Assembly (NCBI GenBank): GCA_963921195.1
Contig: OY992538.1
Location: 87,481,904-87,545,903, forward strand
Length of the DNA stretch: 64,000 bases
DNA from: Pegoplata infirma
Lineage: Eukaryota; Arthropoda; Insecta; Diptera; Anthomyiidae
Direction: 5' to 3'
The position numbers and the translations under genes are program-made. Below, piece by piece: positions 12,880 to 25,344 of this stretch (within the stretch, counting starts at the first letter, position 1; the number at the start of each line of letters is the position of its first letter). The notes beneath the pieces were generated by a model. That model was not told the DNA's origin and searched no databases. It saw only the letters and a program-made list of their open reading frames with translations.

Positions 12880-13260
12880 AATCATGGTACGTGGGGTGTA
12901 CTCACTTTGTTATTCTGTGTCAAACACATCGAAATATCGGTCTAGAGTCCAAAAAAGTATATTTTTTTTATCAGTGATCGATTTTAAGACATTTTTGATG
13001 TCAGCCTGTCTGACCAACAGATTGTCCGTCTGTGAAAGACACGAGACTGTCCAAAATAAAAGAGCTAGACTACTGAAGTTTGACACTAATATGTGTTATG
13101 GTTATAGGCCAGTGAAGTTCATAAATGGGCAAAATTCGACTAGGGGAAAAAAGTTCCTCCTTGTAGAACTAATGCAACCCCAAAAATAACCCATAGAAAT
13201 ATCGGTCCAGGACCCCATAAAGTATATATATTATTGTTTAGTGATCGATTTTTAGACGCA
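12880..13260 (+). repeat. Family A-like repeat, decayed
   Basis: Carries ACTCACTTTGTTATTCTGT, ATCGAAATATCGGTCTAG and, at 13205, GACCCCATAAAGTATATATA. The order of the blocks matches other family A copies, with a partial duplication. Confidence 0.65.
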
Positions 13261-14371
13261 ATCGCATTGGTAACTTTAAAACCGGAAAACCATCAAATTT
13301 TTAACAAATATGTTTACAAATAAGTCGAATTTTTGTAGAAAAGTATGATTTTGCAAAAAACGCGATTTAAAAAAATTGGATTTTAGCACCATATTTCACA
13401 TATGGGGCGAAACGCGTCAACGGTCCACACCAAAAACCGATTTAAGTATAATTTTGCCAAAATGTTAGTATAACAGTAGGTAGTCTAAAGTTCAAATAAA
13501 CATTTTTTTTTAAATATTTTTAAAGTTACAGAGATGGGAAATTTTAATTTTTTTGCAAAGATCATATTTGGTTAAATTTTTATTGAGACTTTGATGCGAT
13601 GAAAATTTATTTTTAAAAACGATTTTTAAAGTATTTTTGACGGACTTTTCAATGGCATTGGGAGTTTTTTAAAAAATATAATTTTTGTATTTAAATTCAA
13701 GGTCAAATTATTAAAAAAAATTATCTTATAGAGCGCATATTTGGAGACTTTTTAACTAAGTTTATTAGAAAGCTGACTTTTTTTACATTTAGAAACATTT
13801 TTCAAAAAATTGATCGAGAGTTTCTTCCTTCCTTGTATAAAATAAAAGAAAGAAAAGTTTTACAGCTATTCAAAAAGTTTTTAGTTAAAGTTGTTTTAAA
13901 CGTTTTATCGATTGTTTTTCAAAAAAAAAAAAATATTGAATTATTTCTACAGTCGTTAAAACAATATTGACAATGGAATCTGACAAATTCCGAAACACTT
14001 GTCGATTAAGTCTTGCAAAAATTACCAATATAAATAAATTTAAAACAGAAAAATAGTTTTCTTGAAAATTATTCTGTAATAATATCACAGTTTTAATTTG
14101 TAAATGAATAAATGACCTTGAGCTAGAATAAATCTACTCAAAATGTAGAAAATTTTAATTCGACAATCTATGAATATTCTCCACAATGCTCTTTTCAAAT
14201 GAAAGTAAATTTTCTAACCTAATTTTTTTTTTTTAATTTTGACCAGGAATATTTTATATTGAGTAAAAAACGTTTTTGAGTGATATTTGTAAATAAAATT
14301 TTTTTTATATTTTTTTTTTGGGTGTAAAATTTTTTTCGAGTGAAAAAAAAAATTTACTAATATTGTTGTTG

Positions 14372-15122
14372 CACTCAAAAGAAAACCTCTGTCAAAAATC
14401 TGTAAAATGACTTTCAATTTAGAATAACAAATTTTTAGCAGATTTTTCTGCTGAAATGAATATTTTAGCAGAATTCTCTGCTATTCAATTTCTGAAAACA
14501 ACAGAAATTTTGCAGAACTTTTGCTGATTCTGTCTGCTTAGTTTCAAAAAGTTTTTGTGCAGATTTTCAGCAGATTATTTAGCTAATTTGACAGATATTT
14601 TTTGTTATATTTTTTTAAGTATTTTTTTAAATGTCGGTATCGCAAAAATAAAAATCAAATGTCACTATCTAAAAATTAAAGTAGACGAATATAAATAGCT
14701 CCCGCTTAAATGCATCCCAAAATATGTCAGCTTTAATAATATATAATGCAAAAGAACACAAACAAAAAAATTCATACAAAGATATTTTTTTCAGCTTGCC
14801 AGTCGGGATATCCCGATCCCGGAAATCCCGCGATTTTCGGGATTAGGCAAATCCCGAATCTCGGGATTTCTAATTTTCAATCCCGGGATTTTCGGGATCC
14901 CGATTTTTTTATTTTTTTTCAATATTTTTTGATTTTTTTAAATAATTTGTGTAAAATATGAATTTTGTGGAAACAGATTGATCTGCTGATTTAACCCAGG
15001 TTATCACTACAGAAATTTAGCAAACTGAGTCTGCTAAAATCAGCAGATTTCTCATATGGCTCAAAATGGGTGTATTTTCAGCAGACTTTTCTGCTGATTG
15101 GACAGAGAATTTATTTTGAGTG
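14372..15122. mobile_element. CACTC element with CAGCAGA subterminal repeats, copy 1
   Basis: Termini CACTCAAAAGAAAACCTCTG and the inverse of CACTCAAAATAAATTCTCTG. The interior is rich in TCTGCTGA/CAGCAGA words. It is inverted relative to the copy at 62527-63162, which matches it at both ends. No coding sequence. Confidence 0.8.
14795..14910. repeat. Cluster of ATCCCG/CGGGAT palindromes
   Basis: About ten occurrences of ATCCCG or its inverse within 115 bp, locally far more GC-rich than the surroundings. It starts after TTTTTTCAGCTTGCC, which could be a hAT-like left end, but no matching right end was found. Confidence 0.6.
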
Positions 15123-16888
15123 TGGGTAAATAATGTTAGTTGATTGTTACACCCAGAAAAGTTTTAGAGGAACTATTTCGGTTATTCAAAAAGTTTTAAG
15201 TAAAAGTTGTTTTAAACGTTTTATCGTTTGTTTTTCAAAAAAACAAAAATATTGAATGATTTCTACAGTCGTTAAAACAATAAACTACAAAATTTACGGA
15301 AAAATATTTTAATCAGTTAAATTATTTGTGACTGATTATTCCGTATAATTTTACAGAAGTATGGTTTTTGTAGTTTGTTATTAAAAAAAAAAATATTTTT
15401 ACTCCACAAAATAAAAAATTGTAAACAAATAAATTAACTGAAATATCATTTGTTTTTACGGAATGTCTAGTCATTTATTAACGTTTAAAAATAACTGAAA
15501 AGTATGTTGTTTCAAATGAAATATAAGTAGTCCGTTTTTTAAAAGGAAAAACGATTGTTTTAAACGTTTTTTCAGTTGAATTTACTTAGAAAATATTTTG
15601 AGTGTACTTAAATCGGTTTTTTGGTGTGGACCGTTGACGTATTTTGTCCCATATGCATAAAACTGATACATACTAAAACGTCCATAAACGTTTGAATGTC
15701 GTGACGAAATTACAACCTAACAATCGTCATTAAAGAGCTGATTGTGCTTAAAGTTGGCAAAACTCAAGTTTCTGACCGAAATTCATCTTTGATTTTTTTA
15801 CGAAATGTGGCTCTCAAATAAGGAAATTTCGTGAACTCTGTAAGAAAAATATTTAGATGAATCCATTATCACGATTTTGGTCCAGAAATGCCAAATAGAA
15901 ACAACTAAGTATTTGTAAAAAATACTGATGTTTTCTGAGAACCGAGCCCAGGCTTGCTGGCTAATAGTTTAATGCCCTAACCAATTTATATGATTTGGTC
16001 CAATTAGGTCCAATTTATATGAAACCAAGTCCTATTTGTAGGATGCACCACAACAGTGGACCCCCAAATGTGCGAAATTATAGGTTTTTTTACTTTTTAA
16101 GAGCGAATATCTCAAAAACGGTACGTTAAAAAAAAATTGGATGGCAGATTCAGGAGAGCAAAATCAAATGAATCAGTTTAATATTTCACTGGTATGTTTC
16201 TGTTGTCGAACAGTGTAATTATTAAGCAATAACTCGAGAACAGGATAAGCTAGGATTTTCGTGTTAACTATTTTTAAAGTAAAAAAAAAATAAAGAGAAG
16301 TGACATGCCAAAATGAAGAGAAGTAACATACACCTAAATCATTATAAATATTACTTGAATTTAGTTATTATTTTTCTTTTTTATTCCTTATTTTTATTTT
16401 GAGTGTAATAACTCCTTTGGTCCTATTAGACTGTCCAGGAACGATGCCGACAAAATATATATTCGAATCAATAAATTTGTATGAAACTGGCATCGGTTTG
16501 TATTGGCATTTTTTAACGAATTGCATATTTTGCATACTTGGATTTAAAAGGCATATTTTGGCATAAATTATCAAAAAAAAAAAAATTCCAGTCTTGGTTA
16601 TTTTTAAAAATGGGTATGGTTAGATGATCGTATAAAGTTAAGATTAATTGATTTTTTTTGTTTTTACCCTTTATCCACATTACGTCTTTTTACGAACTGA
16701 TAAAAGACATTAATGCCTTACATCGTTTGTAATGGTTAGTATTTAGTTTTTTTTGGTAAAGAGTCTTGACAATGATTTTGACAATGATTGCCAAACCTTT
16801 TTTGAAACAAATAAATAAATTTCTAAATTTCAAATTTCTAAATTGTTTGGTTTACTTCTTACACTACGTAAAGCTAACAAATGCAAAT

Positions 16889-18378
16889 TTTCAGCCCTCT
16901 AAGTCGACAGGGGCCGAAAATACGGAGGGTCAAAATTTCTCCCAAAATCTCCCAGTCGCGACACTTTACACCGTAAAAACTTAATATCGTTGGTTCTATT
17001 ATAGCTAGAAAGCCCATTTTTGGTTTGTTTTGAAGCTAATAATATGCTTTATAAGACCTACCATAACCAAAAAATTTTCGAAAAAAATAAGGGTTACCTT
17101 CCTTATTTTAAGGTCGTGATAAAGGGAGGAGAAAATGGGGAGGATGATATCCCCCGATTTTTTTTTTTACTTGATAATCTTACAGAAAAAGTCCTTATGA
17201 ATACATTTCATTATAATGGGGGGAAAGTATTCCCCAATTTTTTTTATTTAGTATTCTCAAAGTGCAAGTCCTAATGAACATATCCAAAAATTTTTATGTT
17301 GGGACAACAATCAGATCGACCAAAATCAAAATTTTTCACAATTTCCCCCAAAATCTCCAAATCGCGACACTCTTGCACACTACAAATTTAATATCGTGGA
17401 CTGTGTTGTAGCTACAGAGTCCATTTTTGGTTTGTTTTAAAGCTCTTAACATGCCTTACAATATTACTATCACAACAAAAAATAAAAATAAAAAAATGAG
17501 GGGTGCCTCTTGTATTAAAAGTTCGGGGCATGGGGTGGCGGAAATCGGGGGGTAGTATCTACCAATTTTTTTTAACTTGGTTTTTTAAAGAGTAAGTTCT
17601 AGGGAGCATATCCTGAAATTTTTATCTTGGGACAACAATGGGAGGCTCAAGAGTGTCGCGATTTGTTAATTTTGGGGAAAATTGTGAAAAATTTTGATTT
17701 TGGTCGATCCCATTGTTGTCCCAACATAAAAGTCTTAGGATATGTTCCTTAGGACTTGCACTTTGGGAGTACCAAGTAAAAAAAAAAAAATCGGGGGATT
17801 TTTTCCCCCCATTTCCTCCACCGTTTGACACGACTTTTAAATAAGCGGGGCACCCCTTCCTTTTTTTGGACATTTTTTTGGTTATGGTAGGTTTTGTAGA
17901 GCGTATTATAAACTTTAAAACAAACAAAAATGAGCTCTATAGCTACAATAGCACTTACGATATTAAATTTTTAAGGTTCAAGAGTGTTGTGATTTGGAGA
18001 CTTTGGGCAAAATAGTGAAAAATTTTGATTATGAGCGATCCCATTGTTGTCCCAACATAAGAATTTTAGAATATATTCGCTAGGACTTTCTCTATAAGAT
18101 TATCAAGTAAAAAAAAAATCGGGGGATACCATCCTCCCTATTTTCTCCTCCCTTTATCACGACCTTAAAATAAGGGAGGAAACCCTTAATTTGTTGGTTA
18201 TGGTAGGTCTTGTAGAGCATATTATGAGCTTAAAAACAAATCAAAAATAGACTAGCTTGCTATTATAAAACTAACGATATTAAGTTTTTAAGGTGCAAAG
18301 TGTCGCGACTGGGAGATTTTGGGGGAAATTTTGACCCTCTGTATTTTCGGCCACTGTATACTTAGAGGGCTGAAAATA
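16889..18378. mobile_element. Compound palindrome with four internal units
   Basis: Outer arms TTTTCAGCCCTCTAAGT and its inverse. Inside, a unit of roughly 300-350 bp (ATCTCC-C-TCGCGACACT, TTTTTGGTTTGTTTT, GGGG-rich strip) occurs twice forward (about 16930 and 17335) and twice inverted (about 17640 and 17985). G- and C-rich strips such as TCGGGGGAT recur in each unit. No gene. Confidence 0.75.
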
Positions 18379-18629
18379 AGTGTCAGTTTATCACTTAGTG
18401 TTAAAACTAAACTAAATTTCATCAAAATCGGAGGGGGTCAAGAAAATTTTTTAGTTTTTTTTGATTGATTTCACTAAGAATGACCCTATAACAATATCGT
18501 CGTAATGATTAGTAAAAACATGCGACCTCGAGCAATAGTAATCTTTCTCAAAAATATTATATTAAATGCAAATTCTGATTAATTTTTATTAAAAAATAAA
18601 AAAAAATTTATGTGACCTTTAAAATATTA

Positions 18630-21056
18630 TATTTTGAGTAGGTTTATTCTAGCTCGAGGTCATTATTTCCTTTACTAATTAAAACTATGTTATTCTCATA
18701 GAATAATTTTCAAGAAAATTATTTTTCTGTTTTAAATTTATTTATGTTGGTCATTTTTTGCAAGACTTAATCGACACGTGTTTCGGGACTTGTCAGATCC
18801 CATTGTCAAGATTATTTAGCAATAATAAAAATCCTATACTACAAGTAGCAAAGGGACCACTCCGTGTCAAACCGCGCAGAAAAATTTCATTTTCGGATTT
18901 GTCATCTCAGATTTTAATGAAATTCGCCATAAATATTGTAAATGGGTAGTGTTCATAGTTTGACCTGGATTTTCCCAAAGAGTTTTTAATGACAATCGTT
19001 AATGATCAAACTAAAATATTGTGCTCGATTCGGAAGTACTCTTTCACCATTCACCTATTTTTTTAAAATTTGATATTATTTTGAAGTTTAAGATTTAAAT
19101 TTTTTTTCTTGTTAAAATTGAAGATCTTGGTAATATCATCAATAATTAAGATTTAAAAATCCTAAAATCAGAAAGTGAAAGAATACTCCCGAATCGAGCA
19201 CATAAATGGGGAATTAGAAGATGAAAGTTGTACCATCGTAGTAAGATCAAGATCATCAACTAACCAACAAACAAATATTAAAACAGAACATATATACTGA
19301 TTACCATCGGTAATTCACATCCATATCCATTTCGTTGTTGTTGCAAATATTTCTATTTACGTTACAATATTAGGGGTATTAACCATGGCGTTCTAACCAT
19401 TTTGTTCAAATTCTGATTAAGTTTTATTAAAAAATAAAAATTGTTTTATTCGACATTTAAAATATTATATTTTGAGTAGGTTTATTCTAGCTCGAGGTCA
19501 TTATTTCCATAACTAATTAAAACTATGATATTCTAGTAGAATAATTTTCAAGAAAACAATTTTTCTAACGTTATATGGTATTATAACATAAATAGAAATA
19601 TTTGCAACAACACAATGCATATAAGATTACCGAGGGTAATCAGTAGGGATGAGATTTTCATGCACTAAAAAATCGAAAATATGCGCTAAAAAATTCAAAA
19701 TATGCACTAAAAAACCTTAAAATATGCACTAAAAAATAAAATGTGTACAATAAAAATCTTGTTTTCATAGGATAAACTTCATAAAAAGCAAAGAAATTAG
19801 AAATTAAGAAAATCTTAAAAAAAAAAAAATAAAAAGAAAAAAAAATGTTTTTCTTATTTTCAAAATAAATTTTTAAAATTTTAAATAGTTTTTGGAAAAA
19901 ATAAATTTCAATTTGGGTTTTTTCTAATTTATGCCAAAATTTTCATTATGCATTGTGTTTTGTCATTTATGACCCCCTACCAAAAATGGTTAACGATTTT
20001 TTTTAAAGATAATATATTAATACTAAATAAAAGTAGAGGTACAAAACACAAAAGCCGTTTTATACTTGTTTATAACCCAAAATATAAGCTATAAACTTCA
20101 CATTTTCTGCAGGGGTCATTTTTGACCCCCAGCCAATGTGGGTTAAAGACGTCCTAGATCGGTAAGATTTCATGACAGACTTACAGTTATCTAATAGAAT
20201 GCTTCGACACCAAAAAACCGTTAATTTGCCCAAAAATTAAATTTATAATATTTTATTAATCCAAATTATTGATAAAACTAACATTTCCTTGAAATCCGCT
20301 AACTTCCCCCCGCGATTCCCGAAAAGTGACCTGACGGATATCCGCCATATTTCACATTTTTCTTCTCCAAGGTGTTCTTAATGAATTCAGTAACAAAAAG
20401 TTATATATTTAAATTTTTTTTTAATAAAATTTTCAAATTTTGAAAAAAGGTGTTTTGAGAATGCCCCCAAAATCATGGCATTTTTTTGGTATCAAGTTTG
20501 AACGGGTTAATGATATCGTAAAATCTTTAAATTTCATATTTAAGTATTTACGATCAAATATTATACAAAAGTATTTTTTTAATTATTTTAATAAAAAAAC
20601 TTAATTTTTTTTTTTTTTTTTTAAAAGTCCTTTTTTGCAAAAACCCCAATTTTGAGGCTCAAAGTGGAGACCGAAGATAAACTTCGATCGGAGTGATATT
20701 TTGCATGTGAGTTACCCTTAGGGGACCGACACTTTTGGCGGGTATTAGAATTTGATCAGAGAGAAAAGCCCAAAAACGAGCCACCCTATTAGTTAATGAT
20801 CGTAATCTTACTACGATGGTACAATTTTGTCTTCTAATTCCCAATGGGAGTAGAGTCGAATATGTATTAATATTTTAGATTGATCATTAACGATTGTCAT
20901 TAAAAACCCTTTGCTACTTGTAGGGACAATGGGATCTGACAAATCCCGAAATACGTCTTGAAAATTATTCTATGAGAATTTCATAGATTTAAATAGTAAA
21001 GGGAATAATGACCTCGAGTTAGAATAAACTTGCTCAAAATATTATATTAAATTTTT
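18630..21056. mobile_element. Large interrupted palindrome next to a cher donor site
   Basis: Left arm TGAGTAGGTTTATTCTAG with CTCGAGGTCATTATTTCC pairs with right-arm GGGAATAATGACCTCGAG and AGAATAAACTTGCTCAAAAT; the inner blocks GGGATCTGACAAATCCCG and ATCGTTAATGATC also pair. A related fragment is at 13960-14160. The right end lies about 20 nt from the donor at 21075. A partial copy of the hAT element of 41846 is at 19646-19940. Confidence 0.65.
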
Positions 21057-21075
21057 AAATAAATTTTCAACTTAC

Positions 21076-21224
21076 TTTGGCCGCATAAGGACTACCAGCT
21101 GTAGCTAAACTGCAAACAGTGACATGCACACGATGTTCACCCACAACACGGGGTACGAATTCGGCCTTGAAGACACCCTCTGCTGACTGATGTACCTGTG
21201 CGGGGACAGATTGTCCAGCGGGTC
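21076..21224 (-). CDS. cher: Filamin (cheerio) short internal exon
   Basis: Exon of 149 bp isolated between introns of 23.8 and 8.6 kb. It begins with GA after ACGTCAG, completing Gly with the G that ends the previous exon, then 49 codons to a GTAAGT donor in phase 0. The product GPAGQSVPAQV to SPYAAK is the second half of a filamin repeat, with the conserved EFVPRVVGEHRVHV strand and the SPY end; the next exon continues VYDVGAIKV. Two oddities: the acceptor has an A-rich stretch instead of a clear pyrimidine tract, and an inverted-repeat element ends about 20 nt beyond the donor. Because 149 is not a multiple of three, skipping this exon would shift the frame. Confidence 0.9.
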
Positions 21225-23866
21225 CTGACGTATTTTAATTGATGTGTTTGCAGATTTTGTAATATTTTTGTATCATTTGTTTTTAAAAGTTTTATTTTTT
21301 TGTTTGTTTAGTTATTTTCATTATAATTTTATTATATTTTTTTTTATTAAATTTCGTCGACGAGTTTCCGTTATAAAAATATTTGTTAAGTTAAAAAAAA
21401 AATAGTTTTTTGTTGATTTTTTTGTTGTTGTTGATTTAATAACGTTATTTAATATTTAGTTTTTTTTAGTTTTTAGTTAAAATTTGTATGTTAAATTTAT
21501 TAGTAAATTGTAGTTTTAATATATTTTTTGGAAAAAAATTTAGAAAAAAATATTAGATTGTTTAATTAATGAGCATGTAAAAATGTTTGTTGGGTAATTA
21601 AAAAAAGACAAAGGAAATATTTGGGGTTAGATAGTGAGAATACAGCCAAAAAAAAATAGTGTAAGTTTAAAAGAGGTATCAAATTTTAAAATTTTATATT
21701 TTTATGTTTAGAAGAAAATGGATGGATGTTGTATGGTAAATAGAATGAATTAGTTTTGAAAAGTCAACTAAACTTTAAAACTAAACTATAAAATGTTAGT
21801 GACTACTTTTTGTACAAATTATTAAAGAAAAATACCTACATTTTTTTACAAAGAAACTTAAGAGATTGTTAAATTTTAAATAAATTTGCCAGCACCGTTG
21901 TTTATTTCCTAATCTCAAGGTGAAAAAATTATACACATTTTTTTTTTTAGTTTTTTTTGTGGTTTTTTTGTAAAATTTTTTTTTTTATTATTTATTTCAA
22001 AAACCTTTCATTTTATATATCAATAACATTAATAAATCTTTCAATTATATGTATATATAAAAAAAATAAGAAAAAACAAAAATTAGTAAAATTTAAGAAT
22101 TATTGCATTTTTTTAATAAAAAAAAAAAACAATTTCCATTTGCACTCGTCTCTGAGTTAGTAAAAAAAGTTTAGCTTTTTTTCAATTCCTTCTCAAAATA
22201 TTAGTCATTGTATTTTTGTGTTCTTTAAATAACTTAAATATTAAATGGTTAATAAACAATAAAAATTATATTTATATTTTTTTATGAATTAGTTCAAAAA
22301 GTAAGAAACAACTGTATTCTTTAATATTTATATTATTTTTTTTTTCGGGGGCAATATTTATATAAAGTGGATACTAGTACAATAATTTTCGTCGTCCTGC
22401 AATATAACACAGATGTAAAGAGAAGAAAGAAAACATTTTATAAAAAAAAATATTACAAATTAAACATAAATATTACAACAATACATATATTAAATTAATA
22501 CACAAAAACTAAACATTTAATACAATAAGTCTCAAAAAAACGTATTAGGTGCCATAAAATATAATTTTTTCCCATTTCAAGATCGAAAAAAAGACCAGAG
22601 GAAGCTTTGAATAATGATATTTTTGGTTAGTTTCAATTTGAAAATTCTACCCAATTCTAATTTGAAGATATTTTTCATAAAAACAATAAGCCAAATTTTT
22701 TAAATCTTAAAATTGTTCAGAGATTTAAAATCGATATATTGACAACATTGACTTGTTTGAATAGTTTTTTACACAAAAACCGTATGTTGTAAATAATAGA
22801 ACTAATTGTGCTCACATCTCGAATTATGGATTAAAAATTGTGTAATTTAGAGTAGAATTTTTTGACTTTTAAAAAAAAAATCGAAGGTTTCGGACTTTTT
22901 CAAAAATTCGATTTTAATTTTATACGTTAAAAAATAAGTGATAATTACTTCGAATAATTTTTACATATTTTTTTCTAAAACTACATTTAAATACCAACAA
23001 AATGTCGTCCAACTTATTGTAAGATATCTATATTTTTTACTGGTCAAAATTAATGGAAAATTTCCATTTTTTATTTTTTTTGAAAAAAAACGCAATTTTA
23101 AACATTTGATTACTCAACACCGTCTTGGTATAAAATTCTGAAAACTTGAGTGCAAGTTGCATTTAATACGTACTAAAACATATCCAAAAAAAAATTAATC
23201 GAAGGGGTTCGGGTCTAAAAGTAAGTGATTTGGCCTGGAATTCCCCAAATATTTTCCAAAAAGTACATATTTAACTCTTCAAAATCATGGAAACCGATTG
23301 TATCCATTAAAATTTTAACGACGCACATTGGGTTCAAATGGTACCAAAGTGGCGATTAATTGAAATTTATAAATGAAGTTTTTGTTATAAGTTTTGGTAT
23401 GGGGTAAAAGTAGATAAAATTCTGCAACGCTAGTTATCAAAATCAATAAACTAAGTTGTTAACTTATTTTTCGGTGAGCTGTCAAAGTTAGCAAATTATT
23501 GCAGTCTTTGAAAAAAGTAAAAAATTTCAAATTTTTTACAATTCAAGCTATTATTAGTAGTATTAAATCTTTTAAAAGAAAATCTTTTATAATGGAACCT
23601 TAAACAACGGGTATTAAACTAAATTGCAAAATTTTTTTTGTTCATAAAAATTGGGTCTTAACATTTTTAATAATTTTTTTAAAAAGGTCCCGAAATTGGG
23701 ATATTTTCCCCATTTAATGGGCCACACATATTAAGTTAGTAATAGTTGGATTTAGTTTTGTGGATTTTAAAAAAGTATAGGATATCAGCTTTTATTTAAA
23801 AGAAAAAAAAGTACAGACAATGCCCGGCCCTTTTTTTTATTCCCGTTTTGGTGTAAAAAGTCTGGG

Positions 23867-23879
23867 TATCGTTTATTAA
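23867..23879. repeat. Target-site duplication, left copy
   Basis: TATCGTTTATTAA, identical to 25032-25044, brackets the non-LTR insertion. Confidence 0.92.
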
Positions 23880-25031
23880 GGTTAGGTTGTAAGTGGCTGC
23901 TGACGTTTTACGTCAACACACGTAGACTCTGAGGTCCATTGTGATACCACGGGATCGTAATAGGTTTCCCTACTAGTCCCTGTCGTTAAACCAGTTTGAG
24001 CTTCTTATGAAACTCCTTAGATGTTGAATTTTGACATCCGACAAATCTGAAAGATCGTACAGCTCCCTAGATCCCAGTGAAGCAAGTCGCTGACCAGAAA
24101 GTGCCGGGCAATGGCAAATAAAGTGTTCGATAGTTTCCAACTCCTCTTCATCCATGCAACTTCGGCAAAAGTCATTCGACGGCACATTTAACCGCTCTGC
24201 GTGCTTCCCTATAAGACAGTGTCCGGTAATTATAGAAACCACCGTTGAAATCTCTCCTCTTGGAAGCGATATCAGCTCACTTGTGCGCCCCTGATTAAGA
24301 GAAGGCCAAATCAGTCGTGTTGTCTCACACGTCCATCCATTTGCCCATCTTTGATTAGTCTCCGTCGCAGAACAAAGCCGTAGGTTTTGCTTGCAAGTTT
24401 CTAGAGGCGTACCAACACATTCCAATTCTGTTGGAACCTGTAAGGTAGTTCCTAGTCTTGCAAGCTCATCGGCTTTGCAATTCCCTGGAATGTCTCTGTG
24501 CCCTGGGACCCATATGAGTCGTATGTTAAACTGCTTGGCCATCTCATTTAAAGACGTGCGGCAGTTAAGGGCAGATCTTGTTTTCAGAAACATTGAATCC
24601 AGGGACTTGACCGCGGCTTGACTGTCAGTATAGATGTTGACTGCGGTTGTAGACAAGACATTGCAGCTCAACCAGTCAGCCACTTCTTTTATTGCCAGCA
24701 TCTCTGCCTGGTAAACACTGCAATGATCTGGCAATCTACGAGCCAGGCTCAACCCAAGCTCTTCCGAATAGACTCCAAAGCCCACTTGTTCGTGCAGCCT
24801 CGATCCATCTGTGTAAAAATTTATGGTAGCTCCACTACCCGGAGTATCCCCCATCCAAGACTCCCTGGATGGTATCATAGTGGTAAAGTGGCGCTCAAAG
24901 AAGCTCAAAGAGGGAGCACAGTCCACATTTTGTGGTATTGTTATCTTTTTCAAGATTGCGCTATGGCCACAATCACTGCTCCTCCATTGCAGCGTGCTAT
25001 TAAGTCGAATTGCCGACAACCTAACCTAACC
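23880..25031 (-). mobile_element. 5'-truncated non-LTR retrotransposon with RNase H
   Basis: Insertion of 1152 bp bounded by the 13-bp duplication. Only the 3' end of the element is present: the C-terminal RNase H part of the polyprotein and a short 3' region ending CAACCTAACC on the minus strand. Presence of an RNase H domain points to the I/LOA/R1 side of the non-LTR elements rather than RTE or CR1; the exact clade needs a search. The 5' junction reads AGGTTAGGTTAGGTTG, close to the inverse of the 3' tail. Confidence 0.88.
23973..25019 (-). pseudogene. Non-LTR polyprotein C-terminus: RNase H and zinc motif
   Basis: About 349 codons open to a stop at 23973; the first codons follow the truncation point, so there is no true start and the apparent initiation codon is TTG. 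RNase H catalytic signature is visible: NFYTDGS (Asp, about residue 71), YQAEMLAIKE (Glu, about 106), IYTDSQAAV (Asp, about 131) and WVPGHRDIPGNCKADELAR (His and Asp, about 173-188). The C-terminus has a Cys/His cluster, CRSCMDEEE then EHFICHCP, typical of such polyproteins. The remaining frame is intact, so the copy is fairly young, but without reverse transcriptase or endonuclease it is dead on arrival. Same strand as cher. Confidence 0.88.
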
Positions 25032-25044
25032 TATCGTTTATTAA
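25032..25044. repeat. Target-site duplication, right copy
   Basis: TATCGTTTATTAA, identical to 23867-23879. Confidence 0.92.
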
Positions 25045-25067
25045 ACAAGACCATAATATGTGTGTTT

Positions 25068-25344
25068 ATACCCTTCAACTACGGTATGGGCTTACACTCA
25101 CTTTGTCATTCCGTATACAACGCATCGAAATATGGGTCTAGGACCCCATAAAGTGTATATTATTGATCACTGATCGATTCTAAGACATTCTGTGACTAAC
25201 AGTGTGTCCGTCCGTCCGTCTGTTGTTGAGCACACCATAAAGTACATAAAACAAGAGCTAGAATCCTGAAGTTTGTCACAAATATTTATGTATAATGGTC
25301 ATAGGCTGGTTAAGTTCTTGAACGAGCAAAATTGGACCAGGGCA
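25068..25344 (+). repeat. Family A-like repeat, split
   Basis: ACTCACTTTGTCATTCCGTA, CATCGAAATATGGGTCTAGG and a GTCC microsatellite at 25204-25222. It is interrupted by the element at 25345-26181 and resumes at 26182 with GAAAAAGTTCCCCCTTGAAG, matched by 13146-13170. Confidence 0.7.

Larger units (their letters stand above)
13396..15654. mobile_element. Palindromic element with nested insertions
   Basis: Outer arms of about 50 bp (GTCAACGGTCCACACCAAAA and its inverse, next to TATGGGGC and GTCCCATATG). The interior was filled by later insertions, including CACTC-type elements at 14372-15122 and about 15152-15604, the second ending GAGTG-TA. A block TTGTTTTAAACGTTTTATCG occurs at about 13888 and 15208 in direct orientation. 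Confidence 0.7.
12518..21075 (-). other. cher: cher intron, 8.6 kb
   Basis: GTAAGT donor at 21075 and CCATAAG acceptor at 12518. It contains a family A copy, palindromic elements at 13396-15654, 16889-18378 and 18630-21056, and CACTC-type elements. In 15655-16888 I see only AT-rich intron with no recognisable element or gene. Confidence 0.88.

Noticed and set aside
20770..20790. Right end of another hAT element (CCACCCTA then TTAGTTAA)
   Set aside because: No matching left end or duplicated TTAGTTAA found nearby.
24391..25151. Frames on the plus strand opposite the RNase H region
   Set aside because: Antisense shadows of a clear coding frame on the minus strand.
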